Notes under the pieces: model-generated
Database searches by the model: none
Told to the model about the DNA's origin: nothing
The model's input: the letters and a program-made list of their open reading frames with translations, nothing else
Position numbers and translations under genes: made by a program
DNA from: Crocinitomicaceae bacterium
Lineage (GTDB): Bacteria; Bacteroidota; Bacteroidia; Flavobacteriales_D; Crocinitomicaceae
Assembly: GCA_028689775.1 (NCBI GenBank)
Contig: JAQVCM010000005.1
Coordinates: 141,757 to 205,756, forward strand
DNA length: 64,000 bases
Reading direction: 5' to 3'
In this document: one piece after another, positions 8,814 through 17,223 of the stretch
Position numbering within the stretch: the first letter of the stretch is position 1
How the letters are laid out: each line of letters starts with the position of its first letter

Positions 8814-9350
8814 ATGAAAAAACAAGCAAATAAATTCTGGTTAAATCATAAAAGCAGCTACTTAACTGTTGTGTTTTTATTATCTTTCACCACGCTTGTA
8901 GCTCAGAAAGATTCTATCATGGATCAGAAACTAAATACAAGTTTATACAAAGAAGCGTTCTATACCATTAATGATGGCAGTTTAAGCTCATACGAGAAGG
9001 AAAGGTATCAAAAAGGTGATCGGTATCATTTATATTCGAAATATATTTCGAGTGAACAAAACCTTGAATTATATGCATATTACAAACGTGAAGTTCATCG
9101 AACTTATAATTATTTTATTGTAGAAACTTTACCTGATAAAACGAACTACTATTTTCTAAAAGGTTTTTTTTCAGATGCTATTTTAGAGGATTTGAATCGG
9201 GTTATGAGAAAGTTTTCCATTACCACAAGACAAAAAATAGCTTGTAGTCTTTTAGATTTTTACTTTCAATACGATGAATATAAATGGACACCTATTTTTA
9301 TCAGAACAATTGAAAAAACAGAAAGAAAGAAAATATGGCACAAAAGGTAA
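8814..9350 (+). CDS. hypothetical secreted protein
   Basis: The protein has 178 residues. After a basic N-terminus there is a hydrophobic stretch (SSYLTVVFLLSFTTLVAQ, about residues 14-31) that fits a signal peptide ending at VAQ. The mature part is rich in Tyr and Lys with no motif I recognise. It is isolated: 423 bases of non-coding DNA lie before it and 160 bases lie between it and sufS. Low GC and the nearby REP-like hairpin suggest an accessory gene. Function unknown. Confidence 0.6.
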   Translation: MKKQANKFWLNHKSSYLTVVFLLSFTTLVAQKDSIMDQKLNTSLYKEAFYTINDGSLSSYEKERYQKGDRYHLYSKYISSEQNLELYAYYKREVHRTYNYFIVETLPDKTNYYFLKGFFSDAILEDLNRVMRKFSITTRQKIACSLLDFYFQYDEYKWTPIFIRTIEKTERKKIWHKR

Positions 9351-9493
9351 GTTGGAATAGCTATAAATTTACAGCGCATGATTTCTAGCTCTCGAATGCA
9401 CAGCCATCTCGCCAGGTTTGATGCTTGACCGAATTTTGAAATTTAGGATATAAACTTTTTCTTGTTTAGAAGGGTTTTAAATAAGCAAATTGG

Positions 9494-9501
9494 TATCTTT
9501 G
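9494..9501 (+). promoter_or_regulatory. TATCTTTG -7 promoter box of sufS
   Basis: A perfect TAnnTTTG box ends nine bases before the ATG at 9511. An in-frame ATG at 9490 lies upstream of, and reads through, this box, so it is unlikely to be the real start. The resulting leader would be only a few bases long. Confidence 0.55.
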
Positions 9502-9510
9502 CAGATAGAT

Positions 9511-10746
9511 ATGGAAACAACGGCAAAAAGAAAATTCAACGTCAGAGAAATCAGAGAAGATTTTCCGGCCTTGAGACAATTGATATACGGTAAAAGTTTG
9601 ATTTATTTCGACAATGGTGCGACTTCCCAAAAGCCTCAATTTGTTTTAGATGCAATCAATAAATATTACAGCAAAGACAATGCAAACATCCACCGTGGTG
9701 TACATTTATTGAGTCAACGAGCGACCACTGAATACGAAGATGCTCGTAAAACCATCGCACAATACATCAACGCAAAAACTTCCGATGAGGTGATTTTCAC
9801 CAAAGGAACAACGGATGCAATTAACTTGGTTGCATTTTCTTTTGGCGAGTTGTTAACTGCTGGCGATGAGATTGTTATTTCCGCAATGGAACACCATTCC
9901 AACATTGTTCCTTGGCAAATGCTATGCGAGCGCAAAGGGTTGACACTTCGTGTGATTCCAATCAACAAGCATGGCGAAATTATTCAGGAAGAATACGAGA
10001 AAATCTTATCCAAAAAAACAAAGTTGGTTGCCATTACGCAAATATCCAATACTTTAGGAACCATTAATCCAGTCAAGGAAATGATTGCCAAAGCACATGC
10101 GGTTGGCGCAAAATTCTTAGTGGATGGCGCGCAAAGTATCCAGCACATGCAAATTGACGTGCGCGACTTGGATTGCGATTTCTTTGTTTTCTCAGGACAC
10201 AAAGTTTTTGGTCCAACCGGAATTGGCGTTTTATACGGAAAAGAAGCTTTGTTGGATAAAATGCCGCCGTATCAAGGTGGTGGAGATATGATTCAGAAAG
10301 TGACCTTTGATCGAACTACGTACAACGAACTTCCTTATAAATTTGAAGCAGGAACGCCGCACATCGCTGGTGCAATTTGCTTAGGAAAAGCATTTGAATA
10401 TTTGAATCAGTTTGATTTAGAGGCAATCAAAGCGTATGAAAATGAATTGTTGGATTACGCCCAAGATTTGTTGTTGACTTTTGAAGATATGATTCTGGTG
10501 GGTGATTCTAAGAAAAAAACAAGTGTAGTTTCTTTCAATGTGGAAGGAGTTCACCCGTTTGACATGGGAACGTTGTTGGATAAACAAGGAATCGCGGTAC
10601 GCACAGGACATCACTGCACGCAACCCTTGATGGATTTTTTCAAAATTCCAGGAACGGTTCGCGCGTCCTTTGCATTTTACAACACGAAAGAAGAAATCGA
10701 TGTTTTTATCGCTGCGGTAGAGCGAAGTATCAACATGTTGAAATAG
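9511..10746 (+). CDS. sufS: cysteine desulfurase SufS
   Basis: This PLP enzyme takes sulfur from L-cysteine as a persulfide for Fe-S cluster assembly. From the chosen start it has 411 residues, normal for group II desulfurases. The PLP lysine is Lys231 in FSGHKVFGPTG, the PLP-binding EHHSNIVPW block is present, and the catalytic cysteine is Cys369 in RTGHHCTQPLM with the short loop typical of SufS rather than IscS. The start at 9511 is preferred over an in-frame ATG at 9490 because a promoter box lies between them. It is followed after 6 bases by sufE, its sulfur acceptor, and then a DUF59 gene. sufB, sufC and sufD are not next to it, which is unusual for this phylum. Confidence 0.95.
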   Translation: METTAKRKFNVREIREDFPALRQLIYGKSLIYFDNGATSQKPQFVLDAINKYYSKDNANIHRGVHLLSQRATTEYEDARKTIAQYINAKTSDEVIFTKGTTDAINLVAFSFGELLTAGDEIVISAMEHHSNIVPWQMLCERKGLTLRVIPINKHGEIIQEEYEKILSKKTKLVAITQISNTLGTINPVKEMIAKAHAVGAKFLVDGAQSIQHMQIDVRDLDCDFFVFSGHKVFGPTGIGVLYGKEALLDKMPPYQGGGDMIQKVTFDRTTYNELPYKFEAGTPHIAGAICLGKAFEYLNQFDLEAIKAYENELLDYAQDLLLTFEDMILVGDSKKKTSVVSFNVEGVHPFDMGTLLDKQGIAVRTGHHCTQPLMDFFKIPGTVRASFAFYNTKEEIDVFIAAVERSINMLK

Positions 10747-10752
10747 CGCATC

Positions 10753-11172
10753 ATGACATTAGACGAAAGACAAAAAGAAATTATTGATGATTTTGCCATC
10801 TACGACGACTGGATGGACAAATACGAATACATCATTGAATTAGGAAAAGATTTACCCCAAATTGCAGCAGACAAGAAAACCAATGACCGATTAATCGAAG
10901 GATGTCAGTCGAAAGTTTGGTTGGATTTTGCGTATGAAGACGGTAAAATGAAATACAGCGCAGATTCGGATGCCATCATTACGAAAGGAATTATTGGACT
11001 TTTGATTCGCGTTTTAAACGATGCTTCACCAGAAGAAATTGTTAAATCTGAAATGTATTTCATCGATGAAATTGGATTGCGTGAGCATTTGTCTCCAACC
11101 CGTTCAAACGGATTGTTGAGCATGGTAAAACGCATGAAAATGACGGCACTTCAAGCACTTTCAAAAGCTTAA
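10753..11172 (+). CDS. sufE: sulfur acceptor protein SufE
   Basis: SufE receives the persulfide sulfur from SufS and stimulates its activity. The 139-residue length is typical. The acceptor cysteine is Cys51 in LIEGCQSKVW, the hallmark of the family, and the segment TRSNGLLSMVKRMK near the C-terminus is also characteristic. It starts six bases after sufS and is followed 41 bases later by the DUF59 gene, so the three are most likely one transcript. The protein is cytoplasmic. Confidence 0.95.
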   Translation: MTLDERQKEIIDDFAIYDDWMDKYEYIIELGKDLPQIAADKKTNDRLIEGCQSKVWLDFAYEDGKMKYSADSDAIITKGIIGLLIRVLNDASPEEIVKSEMYFIDEIGLREHLSPTRSNGLLSMVKRMKMTALQALSKA

Positions 11173-11213
11173 GTCCAAAAGAAAATAGATCTAAAAACGA
11201 CAAATCAGAAAGT

Positions 11214-11519
11214 ATGATTGATTTAGAAAACCAAGTAGTAGAAGTACTCAAAACCATTTACGACCCCGAAATACCGGTGGATGTATTCGAATTGGGATTG
11301 ATCTACGAAGTAAACATAGATGACGATAAAAATGTAACGATTTACATGACGTTGACATCGCCAAATTGCCCAGTTGCGGAATCCATGCCGCAAGAGGTAG
11401 AAGATAAAGTGGGTGAACTAGCAGAAGTTGCGAGTTCAAAAGTTCACGTTGTATTTGATCCACCATGGGACAAAGACATGATGAGCGAAGAAGCAAAATT
11501 GGAGTTAGGTTTCCTTTAA
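11214..11519 (+). CDS. DUF59/MIP18 Fe-S assembly factor (SufT-like)
   Basis: A 101-residue single-domain DUF59 protein. The signatures YDPEIPVDVFELGLIYEV (residues about 16-33) and MTLTSPNCPVAESMP with the conserved Cys52 are intact, and the C-terminal DPPWDKDMMSEEAKLELG is usual for the form linked to suf operons. Members help mature or deliver Fe-S clusters to target proteins; the exact step in Bacteroidota is not settled. Its place directly after sufS and sufE supports this role. It lacks the long N-terminal extension of classical SufT, so I leave the symbol blank. Confidence 0.92.
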   Translation: MIDLENQVVEVLKTIYDPEIPVDVFELGLIYEVNIDDDKNVTIYMTLTSPNCPVAESMPQEVEDKVGELAEVASSKVHVVFDPPWDKDMMSEEAKLELGFL

Positions 11520-11582
11520 ACTTTCGGATACTACATCCAAAAAACAGATTATCAAGTATTTATTAAATTACCAAAATGAACC

Positions 11583-11616
11583 AAGAAGGCTCCTAGTCTT
11601 CTTTTGTTCTTTTTTT
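11583..11616 (+). terminator. weak candidate terminator after the suf genes
   Basis: A six-base stem AAGAAG (11583-11588) and CTTCTT (11598-11603) around a nine-base loop is followed by a T-rich run that includes TTTTTTT. The stem is AT-rich and short, so termination may be partial, with some transcription continuing into fabF at 11629. Confidence 0.4.
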
Positions 11617-11628
11617 AAATAAGGTTCA

Positions 11629-12873
11629 ATGAGAAGAATTGTTATCACTGGATTGGGCGCGTTGACGCCAATCGGAAATGATATTTCCACATTCTGGGAA
11701 AATGCAAAAGCAGGTGTTAGCGGTGCGGCACCAATCACGAAATTCGATACTTCGAAATTCAAAACAACGTTTGCTTGTGAAGTTAAAGGATATGAAGAAA
11801 AAGAACACTTTGATGTCAAAGAAGCGAGAAGATACGACCGCTTTTCTCAATACGCTTTGGTTTCTGTTGCAGAAGCAGTGAAAGATGCCAACATCGATTT
11901 TGAAACGCTAAACAAAGACCGAATTGGTGTGATTTGGGGTTCTGGAAACGGCGGAATTCAAACCTTTGAAGATCAAATGATGGAATATTGCGAAGGCGAT
12001 AAAACTCCGAGATTTACGCCATTCTTCATTCCACGGATTTTAGTAGACATCGCTTCTGGAATTATTTCCATCAAATACGGATTGCGAGGTGTAAACTTTT
12101 GCCCTGTTTCTGCTTGTGCAACTTCCAATACCGCGTTGATTGAAGCTTTCAATTACATCCGCTGGAACAAAGCAGATGTAATTATTTCTGGAGGTTCGGA
12201 AGCGGCAATCACCCAATCTGCAATTGGAGGATTCTCTTCTGCAAAAGCATTGTCTACACAAAATGATTCTCCACAAACTGCTTCTCGTCCGTTTGACGTA
12301 GACCGCGATGGATTCGTTATGGGCGAAGGTGCGGGAGCATTGATCTTAGAAGAATACGAGCACGCTGTAAAACGCGGAGCAAAAATATACGCCGAAGTTG
12401 TAGGTGGCGGAATGGCGGCTGATGCATACCATTTAACCGGAACACATCCAGAAGGTGATGGTGCAGTTTTAGGAATGACATTGGCCATGGAAGAAGCGGG
12501 AGTTGAGGCAAGCGACATCGATTACATCAACATGCACGCTACTTCAACAGCGCAAGGTGATACCAGCGAAATGATTGCCGTTCAGCGAATTTTTGGTGAA
12601 CGCAAAACCTTAAGCGTTTCCGGAACAAAATCCATGACTGGACATTTATTAGGCGCAGCCGGAGCAATCGAAGCCATTTTGTGTGTAAAAGCACTGCAAG
12701 ATGATTTGATTCCACCAACAATCAACACGGTTAACATTGATCCTCAATACAAAGATTTATACGATTTCCCACTGAATAAAGCCAAATCCAAAAAAGTGAA
12801 ATATGCCATGAGCAACACGTTTGGTTTTGGTGGGCACATTGCGTCGGTGATTATGAAGAAATGGGAAAAGTAA
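11629..12873 (+). CDS. fabF: 3-oxoacyl-ACP synthase II FabF
   Basis: The enzyme condenses malonyl-ACP with acyl-ACP in fatty-acid elongation. The 414 residues have the normal FabF length and the full Cys-His-His site: Cys163 in SACATSN, His303 in NMHATSTAQGD and His339 in TGHLLGAAGA, with the helper Lys335 just before. The C-terminal NTFGFGGHIASVIM closes the thiolase fold. It lies 109 bases after the DUF59 gene and is followed by a terminator at 12914. An acyl carrier protein gene is normally next to fabF in this group but is not here, so this may be a second copy or a relocated gene. Confidence 0.93.
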   Translation: MRRIVITGLGALTPIGNDISTFWENAKAGVSGAAPITKFDTSKFKTTFACEVKGYEEKEHFDVKEARRYDRFSQYALVSVAEAVKDANIDFETLNKDRIGVIWGSGNGGIQTFEDQMMEYCEGDKTPRFTPFFIPRILVDIASGIISIKYGLRGVNFCPVSACATSNTALIEAFNYIRWNKADVIISGGSEAAITQSAIGGFSSAKALSTQNDSPQTASRPFDVDRDGFVMGEGAGALILEEYEHAVKRGAKIYAEVVGGGMAADAYHLTGTHPEGDGAVLGMTLAMEEAGVEASDIDYINMHATSTAQGDTSEMIAVQRIFGERKTLSVSGTKSMTGHLLGAAGAIEAILCVKALQDDLIPPTINTVNIDPQYKDLYDFPLNKAKSKKVKYAMSNTFGFGGHIASVIMKKWEK

Positions 12874-12913
12874 TTCAATAAGAATTTTTCAGATTTTCAA
12901 TAAATAATAGTTG

Positions 12914-12948
12914 ACTCCTCTCGATTTTTAATTGGGAGGAGTTTTTTG
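12914..12948 (+). terminator. rho-independent terminator after fabF
   Basis: The stem ACTCCTCTC (12914-12922) pairs with GGGAGGAGT (12934-12942) with one wobble, around an AT-rich loop, and runs directly into TTTTT. It ends the fabF transcript. Confidence 0.8.
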
Positions 12949-13046
12949 TTTTCTAATTTTTTAGTTACAATACATCCTTCTAAAAAACTCCGTGCTCCTC
13001 CGTGCATTCTCTGTTAACTCTGTGGTTAAAACTCCACACATTTCCC

Positions 13047-13054
13047 TATCTTTA
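13047..13054 (+). promoter_or_regulatory. TATCTTTA -7-like box before leuS
   Basis: TATCTTTA differs from the TAnnTTTG consensus only in its last base and lies 26 bases before the leuS ATG, a good distance for a promoter with a short leader. Confidence 0.4.
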
Positions 13055-13080
13055 CACTTCAAAAATTAAACAACAAAAAA

Positions 13081-15891
13081 ATGGAATACGACTTTCGTGA
13101 AATTGAACGTAAATGGAGAAAATTTTGGGCTGATAATCAGGTTTTTAAAGTAGAAGACAACCTGGCTAAACCAAAGTATTACGTCTTAGATATGTTCCCT
13201 TATCCTTCCGGTGCGGGACTTCACGTTGGACATCCATTAGGTTATATTGCTTCTGATATTTATGCGCGATACAAGCGTTTGAAAGGTTTTAATGTTTTGC
13301 ATCCGATGGGATACGATTCATTTGGTTTGCCTGCGGAGCAATATGCCATTCAAACGGGTCAACATCCAGAAGAAACAACGAAAGAAAACATCCTTCGCTA
13401 CCGCGATCAAATGGATCAAGTTGGATTTTCATTCGATTGGTCTCGTGAAGTTCGTACTTCCAATCCAGATTATTACAAATGGACGCAATGGATTTTTTCA
13501 CAGCTTTTTGATTGTTACTACGATGAAAATCAAAACAAAGCGGTTCGCATTAATCAGTTGATTGCGGAGTTTAATAGAGCAGGAAATGTAAACGTAAAAG
13601 CAACGCACGATTGCGACCGTGTTTTCTCTGCACAAGAATGGTCGGGTTTTAATGCAACCCAAAAAGAAGCAATTCTTCAACAATATCGTTTGGCTTTCTT
13701 AGCTGACTCATGGGTAAATTGGTGTCCTGCGTTGGGAACTGTTTTGGCCAACGATGAGGTAATCAACGGACTTTCTGAACGAGGTAGTCATCCAGTTGAA
13801 CAAAAATTGATGCGTCAATGGTCGATGCGAATCAAAGCATATGCTGAAAGATTATTGAACGGTTTGGAAAAATTAGATTGGACAGATTCCATCAAAGATC
13901 AGCAGCGCAATTGGATTGGAAAATCGCAAGGTTGTTCAGTTATTTTTGAAACGGAAGACCAACAAAATTCAATCGAAGTTTTCACCACGCGACCAGATAC
14001 CATTTTTGGCGTTTCATTTTTGGTTTTGGCACCAGAACATCCCTTGGTAAAAAGCTTGACAACTGCTGAATTCAGCGAAAAGGCAGAAGAATACATCCGA
14101 GTTTCATCGTTAAAAACAGAGCGTGATCGTCAGGCAAATGTGAAAAACATTTCTGGACAATTCATCGGAAGTTACGCCGTTCATCCGTTTACGGGAGAAA
14201 AAGTAGAATTGTGGATTGGCGATTATGTTTTGGCTTCTTATGGAACAGGCGCGGTAATGGCAGTTCCTTGTGGCGACCAACGCGATTGGGATTTTGCAAG
14301 ACATTTCAACATCGAAATCAAGAATATTTTTGAAAGCGTAGACATTTCAGAAGGCGCTCACACCGAGAAAGAAGGTAAGATTGCTGCCTCTGATTTCTTA
14401 ACTGGAATGACTGTTTCGGACGCAATGAATGCTGCGATTCAGAAAATTGAAGAAAAACAAATTGGAAAAGGAAAAACGAATTTCCGTTTGAGAGATGCTG
14501 TTTTTTCCAGACAAAGATATTGGGGAGAACCTTTCCCGGTTTATTACAAAGAGGGTTTGCCGCACATCATCGACGCAAAATATTTGCCGATTGAATTGCC
14601 AGAAGTAGAGAAATACCTTCCAACAGAAGATGGAAAACCACCTTTAGGAAACGCACAAGTTTGGGCTTGGGACACGGTTGACAATCAGGTGGTGGACAAC
14701 ATCAACATCGATAATCAAACCGTTTTTCCATTGGAATTGAACACAATGCCAGGTTGGGCAGGAAGTTCTTGGTACTTTTTGCGTTACATGGATCCACACA
14801 ATCACGCTGAATTTGTCAGCAAAGAAAAAGTAGATTACTGGAAAAATGTTGATTTATACATCGGTGGTTCTGAGCACGCAACCGGACACTTGTTATACGC
14901 TCGTTTCTGGACCAAATTCTTGTACGATTTAGAGTATATTTCTTTCGATGAACCATTCCAAAAGATGATCAATCAAGGGATGATTTTGGGGAGAAGTAGT
15001 TTTGTTTATCGTCTTCCAAACGGAAAATATGTTTCTTACAACCAAATTAACGGACAAGATGTGGTTCCAATTCACGTGGATATTTCCATGGTTGACAACG
15101 ACAAACTAGACATCGAAGCATTTAAAAATTGGAGATCAGATTATGCAAATGCTGAATTCATTTTGGAAGAAGATGGTTCGTACATCTGTGGTCACGAAGT
15201 GGAAAAAATGTCCAAATCGAAATTCAACGTACAAACACCAGATGAATTAATCGAGAAGTTTGGTGCGGATACCTTGCGGATGTACGAGATGTTCTTAGGA
15301 CCATTGGAGCAATCCAAACCATGGGATACCAAAGGAATTGGAGGCGTTCACAACTTCTTGCGCAAACTGTGGAGGTTGTTTCACGACCAAGAAGGAAATT
15401 TGATGATTTTAGACGATGCGCCAAGTGCTGAATCGCTGAAAACATTGCATAAAACCATTCAAAAAATCACGACAGATTTAGAGAAATTCTCTTTCAATAC
15501 AGGCGTTTCTAATTTCATGATTTGTGTCAACGAACTGACCGAACAAAAATGTCATCACCGTTTGGTCTTGAGAGATTTGCTTTTGTTACTTTCTCCTTAT
15601 GCACCGCATATTACAGAAGAATTGTGGGAGAAAATGGGCTATGAATCAGGAAGCATCAACTTTACGGCTTTCCCAACCTTCAACCCAGAATATTTGGTAG
15701 AATCAGCATTTTCATATCCAGTTTCATTCAACGGCAAAGTTCGCTTTACGGTTGAACTACCAGCGGATATGTCGAAAGAAGATATTGAAAAACACATATT
15801 AGGCTTGGAGCAAACTCAGAAACAATTGGATGGCAATCAACCGAAGAAGATGATTGTTGTTCCTGGGAGGATTGTGAATGTGGTTGTGTAA
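13081..15891 (+). CDS. leuS: leucyl-tRNA synthetase LeuS
   Basis: The class I synthetase charges tRNA-Leu in the cytoplasm. The 936 residues exceed the E. coli length, as is usual in Bacteroidota, because of insertions in the first half. The HIGH-type motif is HVGH at residues 48-51 (YPSGAGLHVGHPLG), and the KMSKS loop is intact at residues 709-713. The CP1 editing domain follows with the threonine-rich segment VFTTRPDTIFG. The C-terminal anticodon-binding and LeuRS-specific domains end with KKMIVVPGRIVNVVV. It is a single-gene transcript between a promoter-like box at 13047 and a hairpin at 15914. Confidence 0.97.
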   Translation: MEYDFREIERKWRKFWADNQVFKVEDNLAKPKYYVLDMFPYPSGAGLHVGHPLGYIASDIYARYKRLKGFNVLHPMGYDSFGLPAEQYAIQTGQHPEETTKENILRYRDQMDQVGFSFDWSREVRTSNPDYYKWTQWIFSQLFDCYYDENQNKAVRINQLIAEFNRAGNVNVKATHDCDRVFSAQEWSGFNATQKEAILQQYRLAFLADSWVNWCPALGTVLANDEVINGLSERGSHPVEQKLMRQWSMRIKAYAERLLNGLEKLDWTDSIKDQQRNWIGKSQGCSVIFETEDQQNSIEVFTTRPDTIFGVSFLVLAPEHPLVKSLTTAEFSEKAEEYIRVSSLKTERDRQANVKNISGQFIGSYAVHPFTGEKVELWIGDYVLASYGTGAVMAVPCGDQRDWDFARHFNIEIKNIFESVDISEGAHTEKEGKIAASDFLTGMTVSDAMNAAIQKIEEKQIGKGKTNFRLRDAVFSRQRYWGEPFPVYYKEGLPHIIDAKYLPIELPEVEKYLPTEDGKPPLGNAQVWAWDTVDNQVVDNINIDNQTVFPLELNTMPGWAGSSWYFLRYMDPHNHAEFVSKEKVDYWKNVDLYIGGSEHATGHLLYARFWTKFLYDLEYISFDEPFQKMINQGMILGRSSFVYRLPNGKYVSYNQINGQDVVPIHVDISMVDNDKLDIEAFKNWRSDYANAEFILEEDGSYICGHEVEKMSKSKFNVQTPDELIEKFGADTLRMYEMFLGPLEQSKPWDTKGIGGVHNFLRKLWRLFHDQEGNLMILDDAPSAESLKTLHKTIQKITTDLEKFSFNTGVSNFMICVNELTEQKCHHRLVLRDLLLLLSPYAPHITEELWEKMGYESGSINFTAFPTFNPEYLVESAFSYPVSFNGKVRFTVELPADMSKEDIEKHILGLEQTQKQLDGNQPKKMIVVPGRIVNVVV

Positions 15892-15913
15892 TCGTTAACG
15901 ATATAAAATCTTT

Positions 15914-15944
15914 AAATCCTCGGTTAGAAATTATCGGGGATTTT
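15914..15944 (+). terminator. terminator after leuS
   Basis: AAATCCTCG (15914-15922) pairs with CGGGGATTT (15935-15943) with one wobble pair, followed by a short T run. It lies 22 bases after the leuS stop. Confidence 0.6.
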
Positions 15945-16015
15945 AAGTTATAACCGCTGGATAACTATTAAACTTGGTTAAATACTAATAGTCTCTATAA
16001 TATGATTCTGATAAT

Positions 16016-16657
16016 TTACTTTATCTCTTTTCTCCAAGATTTTCTAACCTCTTCCTTAATTATATGAGAGATCTCTTTTCTGTATCCTTTAAAGTCACCT
16101 CTTGAAATTTCAGCCATATCTCCATTTACATCACATTGAGCGTTTATTTCAAAGTGGCTTAGATTGACCATCGTTGGACGATGATTAATTTCAATCTCCA
16201 ATGAAAAATCCTTTGCAACAGCACCTTGATTCTTAGAGAACGGGAAAGTTCTTTTGATACCGTTTAAGTCACATATTTTTATAAAATAGTAACCTTTTTC
16301 CGTTTCCGTGGAATATAATATTTCAGAACAATTCGGAACATCTTCATCAATTTCATTCCACTCTTTAAATGAAAGATTTTTATGGACACCTAAAATATTT
16401 ATTAATACATCTTCAGCTATTGTGTCAACAGAATTAACTACACTAATTTCATTTACTAAATTCGTGGAGCAATTTATTAACTCTTTTACATTTATAGTAA
16501 TATCTGTGAGCTCACCATCTTCATCATACATCAATTTCTTTTCAATATCAGTTCTTCTACAAATAAAACAATTTTTTGTAAATTTAAAGCTTTTTGATTT
16601 ATTAAGCGAAGGAAGTAATCTGTCTGGATACAAATCTATATTAGTATTGAATTTCAA
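16016..16657 (-). CDS. unknown protein, third gene of accessory cassette
   Basis: The protein has 213 residues and no signal peptide or membrane span. A CxxC pair (NCFICRRTD, about residues 29-36) and a later Cys in INCSTN could bind a metal, but a full zinc site is not evident. The C-terminus is basic (EEVRKSWRKEIK). It begins at a TTG codon inside the end of the preceding gene, a 17-base overlap, since no ATG occurs before residue 43. The reading frame is strongly AT-rich and its codon choice follows that. It is the last gene of a three-gene unit. I do not recognise a family. Confidence 0.6.
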   Translation of the reverse strand: MKFNTNIDLYPDRLLPSLNKSKSFKFTKNCFICRRTDIEKKLMYDEDGELTDITINVKELINCSTNLVNEISVVNSVDTIAEDVLINILGVHKNLSFKEWNEIDEDVPNCSEILYSTETEKGYYFIKICDLNGIKRTFPFSKNQGAVAKDFSLEIEINHRPTMVNLSHFEINAQCDVNGDMAEISRGDFKGYRKEISHIIKEEVRKSWRKEIK

Positions 16658-17222
16658 GAAATCTAGTATCTTCTGTTATATCAGAAAAGTCTCTAGTGGT
16701 TGAATTTATTCCTTGATTTAAAAAAGTTTTGATTAAATGTCTGGTTGTAAATAAATCTCCACTATTCATTTCAGCAAGTTCATCATTGTTATATATAGAA
16801 TATACAATAAAAGGTTTATTGTCTTCACTGAAGACTTCAAAGCTTAAATTTGCATTATCTTTTCCTGAAAGATAGAAAGTAAAACTTTCGTGTTGAGAAA
16901 TTGAAACTTTCATCCGTGGAAATCCAAAAGAAATTACATCATCAATTACATTTTTAAATAATATTCGAAGATCTTCAGTAGATTTAATATAATTAGAATA
17001 CCTTTCTAACTGTGAAGAAAAAGATAATGCTAATTTATCAGATTTAGAGGTATCTTTTACAAGTTTCACCATTGAGTTTTTAGCACGTGTAGAAAAATTA
17101 ATCTTAGTAACCAAATATATATCATTAGCAAGAGAAACTCCTTTATTGCTATCTATATACTCAGTTGTAGTAACTGGTATTGTACTAGTGTCAATAATTG
17201 GTATGTCAGTAAAAATAAGCAT
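16641..17222 (-). CDS. unknown protein, second gene of accessory cassette
   Basis: From ATG at 17222 the protein has 193 residues starting MLIFTDIPIIDTSTIP. A start ten codons further upstream is possible but would overlap the previous gene by 29 bases; the ATG chosen lies one base after that gene's stop, which is typical of translational coupling. No signal peptide, membrane span or known motif is seen. The sequence mixes beta-rich and helical stretches (STEDLRILFKNVIDDVISFG) and looks like a soluble cytoplasmic protein. It is the middle gene of a cassette in which all three products are of similar size and all are unrecognised. Confidence 0.6.
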   Translation of the reverse strand: MLIFTDIPIIDTSTIPVTTTEYIDSNKGVSLANDIYLVTKINFSTRAKNSMVKLVKDTSKSDKLALSFSSQLERYSNYIKSTEDLRILFKNVIDDVISFGFPRMKVSISQHESFTFYLSGKDNANLSFEVFSEDNKPFIVYSIYNNDELAEMNSGDLFTTRHLIKTFLNQGINSTTRDFSDITEDTRFLEIQY

Positions 17223-17223
17223 A

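Noticed and set aside
12153..12518. Long open frame on the minus strand inside fabF
   Set aside because: It is opposite a complete, well-conserved gene with all active-site motifs and has no recognisable protein content; the same applies to other long frames antisense to real genes, for example 62021-62449 inside the metal ATPase.
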